Assembly: GCA_003833135.1 (NCBI GenBank)
Contig: QZLH01000880.1
Span: forward strand, 35,986-46,607
DNA from: Oehlia diaphana
Lineage: Eukaryota > Glomeromycota > Glomeromycetes > Glomerales > Glomeraceae
Direction: 5' to 3'
Length of the DNA stretch: 10,622 bases
Shown here: positions 1-6,816 of the stretch, in pieces
Position numbering within the stretch: the first letter of the stretch is position 1
Layout: every line of letters begins with the position of its first letter
Program-made: the position numbers and the translations under genes
Notes under the pieces: generated by a model
What the model was told of the DNA's origin: nothing
Database searches by the model: none
The model's input: only the letters and a program-made list of their open reading frames with translations

Positions 1-228
1 TGTCTAAACCTCTTCAAAATCCTACGATTAGTTTTGTCAAAATTTTACTATAGATTTATTATAGTTTTGGCAGAGTTTCAGCAGTTTTGGCATTTATAAT
101 AAGTTTCAGCAATTTTGCCTTTCTCCAGAGTTTCGCCAGTTTTTTAATATAACTTTAATATAGTTTTGGCAGAATTTCGCTTTTTGGCAAAACACCATCT
201 TGCCTAAACCTTTAGGTTTTGGCAAGCA
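1..228. repeat. Decayed repeat rich in TTTTGGCA motifs
   Basis: The motif GTTTTGGCA or close variants recurs at about 64, 84, 163, 181 and 216, interleaved with AGTTTCAGCA and AGTTTCGCCA, so the stretch looks like a degenerate short-period repeat or the end of an old transposable element. No reading frame of note crosses it. The right edge is marked by a strong hairpin at 199-226. The element class cannot be named from the sequence. Confidence 0.4.
199..226. repeat. 12-bp-stem inverted repeat
   Basis: CTTGCC-T-AAACCT is followed, after two T bases, by AGGTTT-T-GGCAAG. The arms pair perfectly except for one T/T mismatch. It sits at the end of the TTTTGGCA-rich stretch and may be a terminal structure of that repeat. 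Confidence 0.6.
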
Positions 229-651
229 ACCTTAATTTTGTCCCTTTCTACTGCAAAGTGCCCATATATAACTGATCTTAGTAATTTATAGCATTTTAGC
301 AAATTATAGCAATTTCAGTATATTATATCAATTCTTGCAAAGTACTTTAATGGCTATTAATGTATACTAAATAATATTATCATTTAAATTTATAGCAATT
401 AATCAATTTGTAGCTAATTTAAAAGACTACATACTATTGAATTTAAATTCATTTTTATTCAAGATAGCTGTGCATAAATATGTAGATTGATTTATTTTTT
501 TCTGATATTATAGATCAGCTAAATCATATATAATATTTTCAGATTACATATTATGACTTAACATCTCTGGGCTCTGGCCAAGTATTATGGCCAATTCTTC
601 AGCAATTCAAATCATGAGATGATTAACCCCATAAAAATTTGAAAAATACTT
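229..651. other. AT-rich stretch without recognisable gene
   Basis: No coding frame is supportable. It holds one copy of a 22-bp direct repeat (335-356), a small inverted repeat AATCAT-GAG-ATGATT at 610-624, and two nearby TGGCCA palindromes around 577-593. Nothing else stands out. Confidence 0.5.
335..356 (+). repeat. Dispersed 22-bp direct repeat, copy 1
   Basis: It matches 1065-1086 at 19 of 22 positions; the shared core begins TTGCAAAGT. A shorter relative, TGCAAAGTGCC, lies near 252. The two full copies are 730 bp apart and flank the 652-927 foldback element, so they could be remnants of one older repeat that surrounds it. Confidence 0.4.
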
Positions 652-927
652 ACTGGTAAAAAAATGATTTATCCTATACATATCTTACATATATCGGGTA
701 CTCAAATGTAGAAAATCATATACAAATAATACACATATTATACACATATCAGGTACTAATATATATATTATATATATTTCAGGTACCTGATAGGTATACA
801 ATATATATAAGTACCTGATATGTATATGATATATATATTATATGTGTATAATTTTCTACATTTTGAATACCTGATATGTATAAGATATGTGTAGGATATG
901 TGTAGGATAAGCCATTTTTTTACCAGT
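652..927. mobile_element. Palindromic foldback (MITE-like) element
   Basis: The whole 276 bp is a long imperfect palindrome. The left end ACTGGTAAAAAAATG is mirrored by CATTTTTTTACCAGT at the right end, and both arms carry TTATCC and TGTAGAAAAT in matching order. The centre is a perfect CAGGTACCTG palindrome at 780-789. The motif TATCAGGTAC, in variants, occurs three times in the left arm (about 692, 747, 778) and its complement three times in the right (783, 811, 867). There is no coding capacity. ACTTA stands at 648-652 and 929-933 and may be a short target duplication, but the left terminus is slightly damaged, so the superfamily is not assigned. Confidence 0.75.
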
Positions 928-1383
928 GACTTATCTGCAGATTATATTTACACAAAAATAAATTATTATTTTGAGTATCATAAATACTTCATAAATATGT
1001 TATGTATAGTGCATTTGGCTAAATATAGTTGAGATAAATAATATTAATATTTAATCAAAAAATATTGCAAAGTGCCTTAATAGCTAGTTTAAAAAGGGTG
1101 TAGATTTGCAAAATTATACACATGTAAAAAATCACGCAAATCCATGACATTTACGTGAGTATACGGGCATGTAAAATCATAAATATTCTTAATAATAAGA
1201 ATTCCTATATTAATTTAATAAAAAAAATTTTGTATTTTTAAATATAAGAAAATTACACAATAAAATTCTTCTCTTCCTTTATTTTTCTTCATGTTCCCTT
1301 TATTTCTCACTCACCCTTCTCCTTTCCTTCATTTTTATTTGTTATTTCTTTTCTTAATATTTTTATTTACTCAGCATAATTTT
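928..1383. other. AT-rich stretch without recognisable gene
   Basis: Apart from the second 22-bp repeat at 1065-1086, no gene or structured element is evident. From 1261 to 1383 the plus strand is strongly pyrimidine-rich. Read on the minus strand this gives an A-rich tail directly 3' of the tRNA-like remnant at 1384-1480. The hydrophobic plus-strand frame it creates is a composition artefact. Confidence 0.45.
1065..1086 (+). repeat. Dispersed 22-bp direct repeat, copy 2
   Basis: It is the partner of 335-356, with three mismatches, reading TTGCAAAGTGCCTTAATAGC at its start. It is not adjacent to any identified element end. Confidence 0.4.
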
Positions 1384-1480
1384 TATTTTTTTTTTTTGCT
1401 TATCTTAGGAATTGAACTGATTATCTTGAGTTATTTTATTATATATTATATCTCGCAACTTAACCACTATGCTATTTAAC
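1384..1480 (-). mobile_element. tRNA-derived SINE-like remnant
   Basis: Read on the minus strand, TAGCATAGTGGTTAAG (about 1460-1475) fits a pol III A box, and AGTTCAATTCC (about 1408-1418) fits a B box, at roughly tRNA-like spacing. An A-rich run follows immediately 3' (about 1383-1400), as expected for a retroposed tRNA-derived SINE. The region between the boxes is AT-saturated and does not give a convincing anticodon stem, so this is not a functional tRNA. A decayed tRNA gene is the alternative. The plus-strand open frame over 1291-1479 is a shadow. Confidence 0.5.
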
Positions 1481-1483
1481 TTT

Positions 1484-1812
1484 TTTTTAATTTACATTAT
1501 TATATTTTATATTTATCTTAAAAATCATACTTTTTGAGTAAGTTACGCAAAATTGCATATTTACATATTTTTTTATATCATCAAATAGTGTAACCATCTA
1601 TTTATATAAATCCACACTATTTGACTATTTTTTTAACACATATTTATTAAAAATTTCAAATTGTTGTATTTATGTATAGATTGCTAAAAATCATATGTCT
1701 GTACAATTTTTTAGAATGTAAATATCTGAAATTACTTGTTTTTGTAAATTTACACAATTTTTTTTTAGATGGAAATTTGTTGAAATGTTTTAGACTGTGA
1801 TTTTATATAATT
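1484..1812. other. AT-rich stretch with one inverted repeat
   Basis: No gene is visible. An 11-bp perfect inverted repeat, TCAAATAGTGT at 1581-1591 and ACACTATTTGA at 1614-1624, is the only clear structure. Around 1699-1790 and again after 2090, loosely similar phrases (TACAATTTTT, AGAAT, then TAGAT or TAAAT) recur. This suggests a degenerate repeat split by the 1813-2066 insertion. Confidence 0.4.
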
Positions 1813-2066
1813 TAGAGGTAGGCTCCGGTCATCCGTTCAATTCGTCATTTCATCCGATCACGTGATGTCGATCACGGATATGCAGATCATTTCCTTTTTG
1901 GGCGATACCCACCCGTTAAAAAAATACTTTTTCTAAAAACGGAAATACCGCTTTTGGAAATTTGTGTAACATTTGACCCAAAAAGGAAACGATCGGCATA
2001 TCCGTGATCGACATCACGTGATCGGATGAAATGACGGATTGAACGGATGACCGGAGCCTACCTCTA
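1813..2066. mobile_element. Young foldback MITE with 90-bp arms
   Basis: The arms 1813-1902 and 1977-2066 are reverse complements at 87 of 90 positions with no gaps, around a 74-bp centre. The termini read TAGAGGTAGGCTCCGG. If the outer TA is a target duplication (1813-1814 and 2065-2066), the element body begins GAGGTAGG and would suit a Tc1/mariner-type MITE. The palindromic ends make that call ambiguous. Each arm contains the 10-bp palindrome ATCACGTGAT. The GC content of the arms is well above the surroundings, and their near-identity points to recent insertion. There is no transposase. A related left end lies at 9842. Confidence 0.85.
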
Positions 2067-2213
2067 TTATATATAGAATACTCAAAATTATTTATACAAT
2101 TTTTCAGAATATAGATTTTTAAAACTATCTGTTTATAAAAAATATATGCAATTATTTTAGACACAAATTATCAAATACTATATTTTAAGTGTAAATTAAA
2201 CAATATTGCGTAT
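2067..2213. other. AT-rich flank of the foldback element
   Basis: No gene or motif of note is present. It resembles the stretch to the left of the element at low level and is probably the other half of the sequence that the element split. Confidence 0.35.
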
Positions 2214-2545
2214 TTACAAGTTTTTTTTTTCAAGATGTAAATTTTCAGGATTACTATTTGATAAATCTACATTAATATACACATAATTTAATCTCCTGAT
2301 GAAGTCTATTTCCCTTGCATTTTTACTTTGCTCGTATAAAAATCCAGTATTCATAATGAACCTAGACATATTTACACTACGTTGCATAAGGTATCTTTTG
2401 AGACCATCCATTAATATAACAGGCTTTTGTGGCAAAGGGAGGGATCAATGAACGTGGTTTATCCATCTGTTTATATATAGTAGATGTATTTGATATTGCA
2501 TCTCTTGGCATCTTTGAGCATGTGAAAGATATATATCATAATAAG
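2214..2545 (-). pseudogene. Possible coding remnant, unknown family
   Basis: Two minus-strand frames overlap here. From about 2545 to 2381 one frame reads MPRDAISNTSTIYKQMDK at its start and continues through PRSLIPPFATKACYINGW before a stop. Another frame is open from 2435 down to 2214, including MSRFIMNTGFLYEQSKNARE. The local sequence is less AT-saturated than its flanks and the residue mix looks protein-like, so one old frameshifted exon is plausible. There is no recognisable domain, start context or intron signal. Chance open frames remain a real alternative. Confidence 0.25.
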
Positions 2546-3121
2546 ACTAGAATTGCATTCACTTACACATGTATTCTTTTTTGTAATATAAAAAATTCCA
2601 TTATTTATTATTTAAATTTTATTTTTACAATATTATTAATTAGAATAATATATCACATGAGATAACTAGATTTAGAATAGCTTCATTTTTGTATATATAA
2701 CACAAATTTGGTATCATATCAATTGCAGTTGTTATTCACTATGATCATTATGTTGTTTTAATACTTGAAAGTTTCTTAATTTAGGCGTTTAATTTCTCAA
2801 CACGAGTTTACTCAAAAGATTATAGTTAGAAAACATTCATTAATAATAATATTACTAACCAACAACTTACTCTAAATGTTAACAATTTTACTATAATCTT
2901 CTTTACCATGTATAATTATATTGATGTATCAGGTATGATAATAGAAATGTTAATTTTATCTACCAAATATATTCCATTATAATGGTGCATACTATGTAGA
3001 AACAGAAATTTTTTTTTATAAAAAAATGTAGCTTAAAAAGGTTTAATAATAAAAATTACACAATAAATTTGACTTATTATTCACTAATATAGTTAATACT
3101 TGTTATAATGAACTCTAAAGA
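2546..3121. other. AT-rich stretch without recognisable gene
   Basis: No coding, RNA or repeat structure can be supported between 2546 and about 3070. After 3070, phrases such as TGTTATAATGAA begin to resemble the repeated motif of the pogo-like end that follows, so that element may extend further left than drawn. Confidence 0.4.
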
Positions 3122-3260
3122 CCTGACCTCAACTTCACTATAGGGCTATAGTAAAGATTTTAAAAGATTTGATTGGTTAATTCATTATAGTAAGGGAAAT
3201 TTATTATAGTTGTCTAAAAAATTCACTATATCAAGGGTTTGCTATATCAAGGTTTGACTG
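3122..3260 (-). mobile_element. Terminus of a pogo/Tigger-like DNA transposon
   Basis: On the minus strand the element starts CAGTCAAACCTTGATATAGC directly after a TA (3261-3262). This is the style of end known for pogo/Tigger elements (CAGT..AACCTCGATATA), which insert at TA. Inside, the phrase TTCACTATA or TTCATTATA recurs at about 3134, 3181, 3200 and 3222, as subterminal repeats often do. No transposase frame and no opposite matching end were found, so this is a solo end or a very decayed MITE. Its left limit is uncertain. It abuts, and probably truncates, the pseudogene on its right. Confidence 0.55.
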
Positions 3261-3263
3261 TAT

Positions 3264-3584
3264 TCTGAATATTTCTAAATCATCAGCTATATTTTTGTCT
3301 TTTTTATCAGCAATTCTGTCATTATATAAAGTTTTCTGAAGTTCATGAAAAATTATACACATTGCTTTTAACATTCTCTTCTGATCTTTCAAAAATTTAG
3401 TATGATCAGTTACAACAGCATTTCCAGCAACTTCTAAAATCTCTACATATACTTCAATTCTATTAATATTGATTGTAAATATACCATTGTGAAATTACTC
3501 AATAGACTTTTGATCATCAGGATTCTTTGATAAATCCAGTTGCACTTTTTGATATTTATTTTCTACTTCATCACTAATAGTAAC
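3264..3584 (-). pseudogene. Last surviving exon of the decayed gene
   Basis: One frame is open for about 107 codons with a single in-frame stop (TAA, 3495-3497). It includes SDEVENKYQKVQLDLSKNPD, RIEVYVEILEVAGNAVVTDH, KFLKDQKRMLKAMCIIFHEL and DKKDKNIADDLEIFRI. Just upstream, TACTAAC (about 3605-3611) followed by TATTAG is a textbook branch point and acceptor, so an intron precedes it. The frame runs straight into the pogo-like terminus at TA 3261-3262, so the C-terminus is missing. The fold looks helical and the function is unknown. Confidence 0.6.
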
Positions 3585-3899
3585 TCAAAATATAAAAATA
3601 TAATAAAGTTAGTATTTTGCCTATTACATATATACCTAACATTCAGGTTTAAAAACAAAATATATTTAATATATATATTTTCATTTTTATTATTGCCAAA
3701 TCTAAAAAAATATCCTTGCATAAAGTATTTATGAACCAACTTCTATACTGGTACTCACTTGTGGATCTGTCATTAAAAATATTTTTAGATATATGAAAGC
3801 ATGTCAGGCTTTCAAGCAAAAAGTTAAAAATACATTAATATAATATCCTATAATTGTGACAATAAATAACAAGAACTCATAATTTTTGGTAGATATTAT

Positions 3900-3995
3900 C
3901 TACTCATCTTTCAAGCCAAATTTATATCCATTCAGATAACTGTAAATAACATCAATTCTATCTAAATTAATATATTCGTTCTCACTAGTGTTGGT
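3900..3995 (-). pseudogene. Short exon remnant of the decayed gene
   Basis: The frame is open for 31 codons and contains EYINLDRIDVIYSYLNGYKF before a TAG at 3900-3902. The sequence GATGA/GTAGAT at the end could be a 5' splice site. The remnant is too short to name. Confidence 0.35.
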
Positions 3996-4121
3996 CTTTA
4001 TAAATAGTTGTAAGTCCAAAAGTCAATTAAATATAACGGTTATAGATCAAAATTACCATCTTTTAGCTAATCACAATGGTGTAGTATTTATAGCCAATTT
4101 ACAGCTTACGTTTATAATATC

Positions 4122-4139
4122 ACAACCGCTAAAGGTTGT
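4122..4139. repeat. Small hairpin in intron
   Basis: ACAACC-GCTAAA-GGTTGT pairs over 6 bp. It lies in the non-coding gap (3996-4188) between two exon remnants and may belong to a small decayed element there; a related AACGGTTAT phrase is near 4037. Confidence 0.35.
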
Positions 4140-4189
4140 AATTTAATATATAATAATTGTCATTTACAGCAATTAATCATAGTTCTCAC

Positions 4190-4279
4190 TTGCATTTATT
4201 ATGGCTTCCTGATACTTATTTAGAATAATTTCCACTTTACTAAGTGATGGGAGGACCTTTTTGCAATTTCTTTCTCTTT
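4190..4279 (-). pseudogene. Likely 90-nt exon of the decayed gene
   Basis: An ATTATAG acceptor at 4280-4281 and a GCAA/GTGAGA donor at 4189-4190 bound 90 nt, a multiple of three, fully open in one frame (ERERNCKKVLPSLSKVEIIL, then NKYQEAIINA). The preserved splice sites and open frame make this one of the better-preserved exons of the locus. Confidence 0.45.
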
Positions 4280-4556
4280 CTATAATGCACGAAATATAAC
4301 ATTAGATATTACTAATATTATATACGTAATAATTAATATAAAAAATCCATTACTTTAAAAAAAAAATTTCTCAAAACTTTTCATTTGTCATCAGTAAACT
4401 TTGACTTTAATTGATCATTTCTGTTATATACTGATAAAAAAATTATGTTGTATTTTGCAATTCCCTTTTTAACTTTAGCTAGTTTTTTTATTATATAATT
4501 ATCTTGAATGTGCTAAAAATAAATTTCAATAAGATGATATTTAAAATATTTACACA

Positions 4557-4786
4557 GAGTTTATAATCAAAGATAACAAATATCGAGAGGTTTATTTCAT
4601 TAATGTCATTATCATATTCAAGAATATTCGGTTGAGCCTGTATAATTGAGATGTCAGAGAATTTGGAGTAGCAATATAAGGAGGAGTTACAACATGTGGA
4701 AAGTTGAGAATCTCTTCATTTTTGATCTTCTCTTGCAATTCTTTCTGCTTGCTCTCCTCTCGATTCTATTCAAGTTCAAAAGGTAG
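4557..4786 (-). pseudogene. Internal coding segment of the decayed gene
   Basis: One frame reads LPFELE, stop, NREESKQKELQEKIKNEEIL and then NFPHVVTPPYIATPNSLT. A shift near 4649 continues with SIIQAQPNILEYDNDINEIN. The first half is a short charged, coiled-coil-like helix and the second half is a Pro/Thr/Asn linker. The plus-strand open frame at 4704-4970 is its shadow. Confidence 0.45.
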
Positions 4787-4919
4787 CAGTTTTTATAAAA
4801 TAAAAAAAAATACTGCAGATCTTATAGCGAAAAGTTTAAGTGGATATCCAAAAGTGAAGTGCAGTAAATTACTAATAAAATTCAGGATTTTTTTCATATT
4901 AAATCATATTTCAACCTCC

Positions 4920-5051
4920 CTAGACTCTTTGAAAAAAACCTGCCACATATTTCCAGATTTCAGAGCATAAAAGTTGCATATCTTAAACTGGTTTAAAGAT
5001 GCCTAAGATGCCTAGAGAATCATCTAACTATCCACTTTGAAAAACAGGTTC
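4920..5051 (-). pseudogene. Internal exon of the decayed gene with stops
   Basis: It starts just after a TTTTTTAG acceptor and reads EPVFQSG, stop, LDDSLGILGIFKPV, stop, DMQLLCSEIWKYVAGFFQRV, stop. Three in-frame stops in 44 codons, with sensible residue composition between them, are typical of a relict exon. Confidence 0.4.
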
Positions 5052-5135
5052 CTAAAAAATAATAGTAATAGTCTGTACTTCATAAGTGGACGCCCACTTA
5101 ATGAAAATAAAAAAAATATAGATTTAAGTATAAAC

Positions 5136-5362
5136 CAATTCAGGTTCTTTGTGACGAATTCATTCTTTATCAGATGATAAAACTTCTTACTCTATTCATT
5201 TTTAGTGAGTTGTTTATAAGAATTCTGAGTAATTACGTTCTGAAAATATTGTAGAATCAAGCAACCAAATTCTTTCAACAATATTCTTTTTGATGTGCTT
5301 ATCAAGGTTAAGTTGGTAAACTTTGTTATACTTTATCTTACAGCTTTTCTGCATAGTGGCCC
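5136..5362 (-). pseudogene. Internal exon of the decayed gene, frameshifted
   Basis: A TTTTTTAG acceptor at 5363-5370 is followed by an open frame with KSCKIKYNKVYQLNLDKHIK and KNIVERIWLLDSTIFSERNY, ending at a stop at 5214-5216. A +1 shift recovers YKQLTKNE, then a stop, then SKKFYHLIKNEFVTKNLNW, up to a GTTTAT donor at 5135. An 84-nt intron (5052-5135) would join it to the next segment. The content is basic and helical-looking, with no named domain. Confidence 0.45.
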
Positions 5363-5532
5363 CTAAAAAATTTCATAGATATGAAGCAACTCTCCGCAGA
5401 ATACAACTATAGAAATTGAAAACTTTTTAAAATGATTTATTATTATACAAAGTAATGTTTGCCAGTAATTATAAACATCCATCCACAGCAAAATTATTTT
5501 ATCATCTTTCAACCAAAAGCCTAAGTAGTACT

Positions 5533-5643
5533 TCAACTGCCAAAATTTGGCTTCCACCTTTTTAAGTAAATACAGATATTATATTCATCAGGAACTTTAA
5601 AATTCAAGTTTTTGTCAGCCTTTGTCTTAAGTACTACTGCCAT
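5533..5643 (-). pseudogene. Putative first exon of the decayed gene
   Basis: The frame is open for 36 codons from ATG 5643 to TGA 5533. A second frame over 5557-5363 then continues with protein-like sequence (KFWQLKYYLGFWLKDD), so a frameshift near 5555 is likely. The ATG follows eight A bases and fits a eukaryotic start context. The product is unknown. Confidence 0.4.
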
Positions 5644-5865
5644 TTTTTTTCGTGTTTACAAGGCAATTAAGTGAAGAGAAAAATTTGATCGCGTGTATTG
5701 TATGTAATATATATCAGATAATCATAAGTCAGATGAGTCAGATCTTAGTTACATCACACATAAAATCAAATACTTTGTATAGTAAAATGTTAGTTTCATT
5801 ATTTTTGAAACTACTACCGAATGCTACATTAAGAGGGTACAACTATACTGAAATCTCTCGTGTTT
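5644..5865. other. Non-coding region 5' of the decayed gene
   Basis: This would be the promoter side of the minus-strand pseudogene. It contains an inverted repeat, TAGTTTCA at 5791-5798 with TGAAACTA at 5806-5813. No convincing TATA box or other gene was found. The plus-strand open frame here lacks any protein-like features. Confidence 0.35.
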
Positions 5866-6110
5866 GATTCAGTCCTTGGTGGCGAGAACTTCTCTTGTTT
5901 ACCAAGGAGATGCTATAGCTTCATGTCTGATCTAGTCCTTGGCGGTGAAGTTATAAGTTGTTTGATTACTAACAGCTGTTCATGTCTGATCCAGTCCTTG
6001 GTGGCAAAAACTTCCTTTATTTACTAAGGAGATGCCATAGTTTCATGTCTGATCCAGTCCTTAGTGGTAAAATTATGAATCAGAGAGTATCCAAGTTATT
6101 TCTTGATGGT
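5866..6110. repeat. A-B-A-B tandem repeat, 122-bp dimer period
   Basis: The phrase GATCCAGTCCTTGGTGGC, in variants, starts at 5866, 5929, 5988 and 6051, giving steps of 63, 59 and 63 bp. Units 1 and 3 resemble each other (type A, continuing with an ACCAAGGAGATGC-like phrase); units 2 and 4 share a GAAGTTAT/AAATTAT continuation (type B). Type A units form a hairpin, CCTTGGT at 5874-5880 with ACCAAGG at 5901-5907; in unit 3 one pair is G-T. The 63-bp spacing is 21 codons, and SDPVLGGKNF-like peptides appear on the plus strand, but the 59-bp step breaks the frame. Coding origin is therefore possible but not shown. Confidence 0.7.
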
Positions 6111-6161
6111 CATCAGCCTCTTAAAGTAGAATCTCAAGCATACATTGTGACACTTATCACC

Positions 6162-6185
6162 CATAAGATAAAAATTTATCTTATG
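6162..6185. repeat. Near-perfect palindrome
   Basis: CATAAGATAAA, two A bases, TTTATCTTATG: 11-bp arms with a 2-nt centre. It lies just beyond the dimeric repeat and before the LTR. It could be a terminator-like or cruciform element, but no function can be assigned. Confidence 0.5.
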
Positions 6186-6373
6186 TTGCCACTGACGTAG
6201 TGCTGAGTTCTTAAAATAATATCGCTTGGTTAGAACAAAAATTATAACAAAATTTAAAATTTCTTACTAAAATTTCAATTTGCGATAATTCCCCCAAATT
6301 ATTTATTAAAATAATTAATTTTGCACTTTTTACTCATAAGAAAAAGGCTAAAAGAATGTGTTATATATATTTT
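6186..6373. other. AT-rich flank outside the LTR
   Basis: No gene or motif is visible. This is the presumed host DNA beyond the 3' LTR of the Ty3/gypsy element. A target duplication cannot be tested because the other LTR is not in view. Confidence 0.35.
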
Positions 6374-6751
6374 TGCTGACAAAATATATTTTATTAATTT
6401 TTAACTGTGAAATCCAAGACTGTAAAATTTCTATTAAATTCCACTCCTATTTATAAAAATTATTCAAAAATTATTCTCATATATTCTATAAAGAAATTAT
6501 TTCTACTATTCTCTTGCTACGTCATTTATTTCTTCTAATGACTAACTAAATAAAATTATAAATAGAACTAACCTAAAAATAAAATAACTATTCTATAAAT
6601 AAAACTAATCTAAAAATAAATAACTATAAATAATATTGTGTAACTATGTACTATTATTTTTTCCAACTATTTCAGTTAAATATTATTCTTTCGGCTAAAT
6701 GTTTACCCATCGGTTAATTATTTATCTATTGGTTAATTATCAGTTATTTCA
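6374..6751 (-). mobile_element. Putative 3' LTR of Ty3/gypsy element
   Basis: Read on the minus strand, a TG start (TGAAATAACTG, at 6751) lies a few bases after a polypurine tract, and the segment ends TTTTGTCAGCA near 6374, giving about 378 bp with TG...CA ends. Inside, TATAAATAGGAGTG at about 6449-6456 is a good TATA box, and AATAAAATATA nearer the end could serve polyadenylation. U3 has short tandem repeats at 6557, 6594 and 6625. The order integrase - polypurine tract - LTR is that of a Ty3/gypsy 3' end. The boundaries are inferred, as no second LTR is visible for comparison. Confidence 0.55.
6557..6640. repeat. U3 tandem repeats in the LTR
   Basis: TATAAATAGAACTAACCTAA, TATAAATAAAACTAATCTAA and a shorter TATAAATAATATTG start at 6557, 6594 and 6625. 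Repeats of this kind are common in LTR enhancer regions. Confidence 0.5.
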
Positions 6752-6755
6752 TTTA

Positions 6756-6765
6756 TCCTCCTCTT
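6756..6765 (-). promoter_or_regulatory. Polypurine tract
   Basis: AAGAGGAGGA on the minus strand lies between the integrase stop (6817) and the putative LTR start (6751). This is the expected position and composition for the plus-strand primer of a Ty3/gypsy retrotransposon. Confidence 0.6.
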
Positions 6766-6816
6766 GAAAAATTTATGTTCCATAAATTTAAGAATCGAAT
6801 TCAGGTCTCAAACATA

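Larger units (their letters stand above)
3264..5643 (-). pseudogene. Decayed multi-exon gene, unknown family
   Basis: A chain of protein-like minus-strand segments separated by AT-rich, intron-like DNA indicates one broken gene. It begins at a candidate ATG at 5643, in the context AAAAAAAATGGC, with MAVVLKTKADKNLNFKVPDE. Later segments lie at 5557-5363, 5362-5136, 5051-4920, 4786-4557, 4279-4190, 3995-3900 and 3584-3264. Several are bounded by good splice signals: TTTTTTAG acceptors at 5363 and 5052, a GTTTAT donor at 5135, and GTGAG donors at 4189 and near 3757. The segments carry in-frame stops (for example at 5026-5028 and 3495-3497) and frameshifts (near 5216 and 4649), so the gene is dead. 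The residue mix is lysine/glutamate-rich, partly coiled-coil-like, with no signal peptide and no domain I recognise. It ends abruptly at the pogo-like element. Confidence 0.6.

Noticed and set aside
1291..1479. Hydrophobic 62-residue plus-strand open frame resembling a membrane peptide
   Set aside because: It arises from a CT/T-rich run and overlaps the minus-strand tRNA-like remnant; there is no start context or intron support.
1384..1480. Functional tRNA gene
   Set aside because: The boxes are present, but no consistent acceptor or anticodon stem can be formed from the AT-saturated sequence.
1916..2164. Minus-strand 82-residue open frame
   Set aside because: It lies mostly within one arm of the 1813-2066 foldback element and its AT flank; arm sequence is inverted, not coding.
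5866..6110. CRISPR-like array
   Set aside because: The repeats are alternating long units without short unique spacers, and the DNA is eukaryotic in character.
5652..6200. Two plus-strand frames of 71 and 72 residues over the pseudogene flank and the dimeric repeat
   Set aside because: The first has no protein-like features. The second exists only because of the repeat and is broken by the 59-bp unit.
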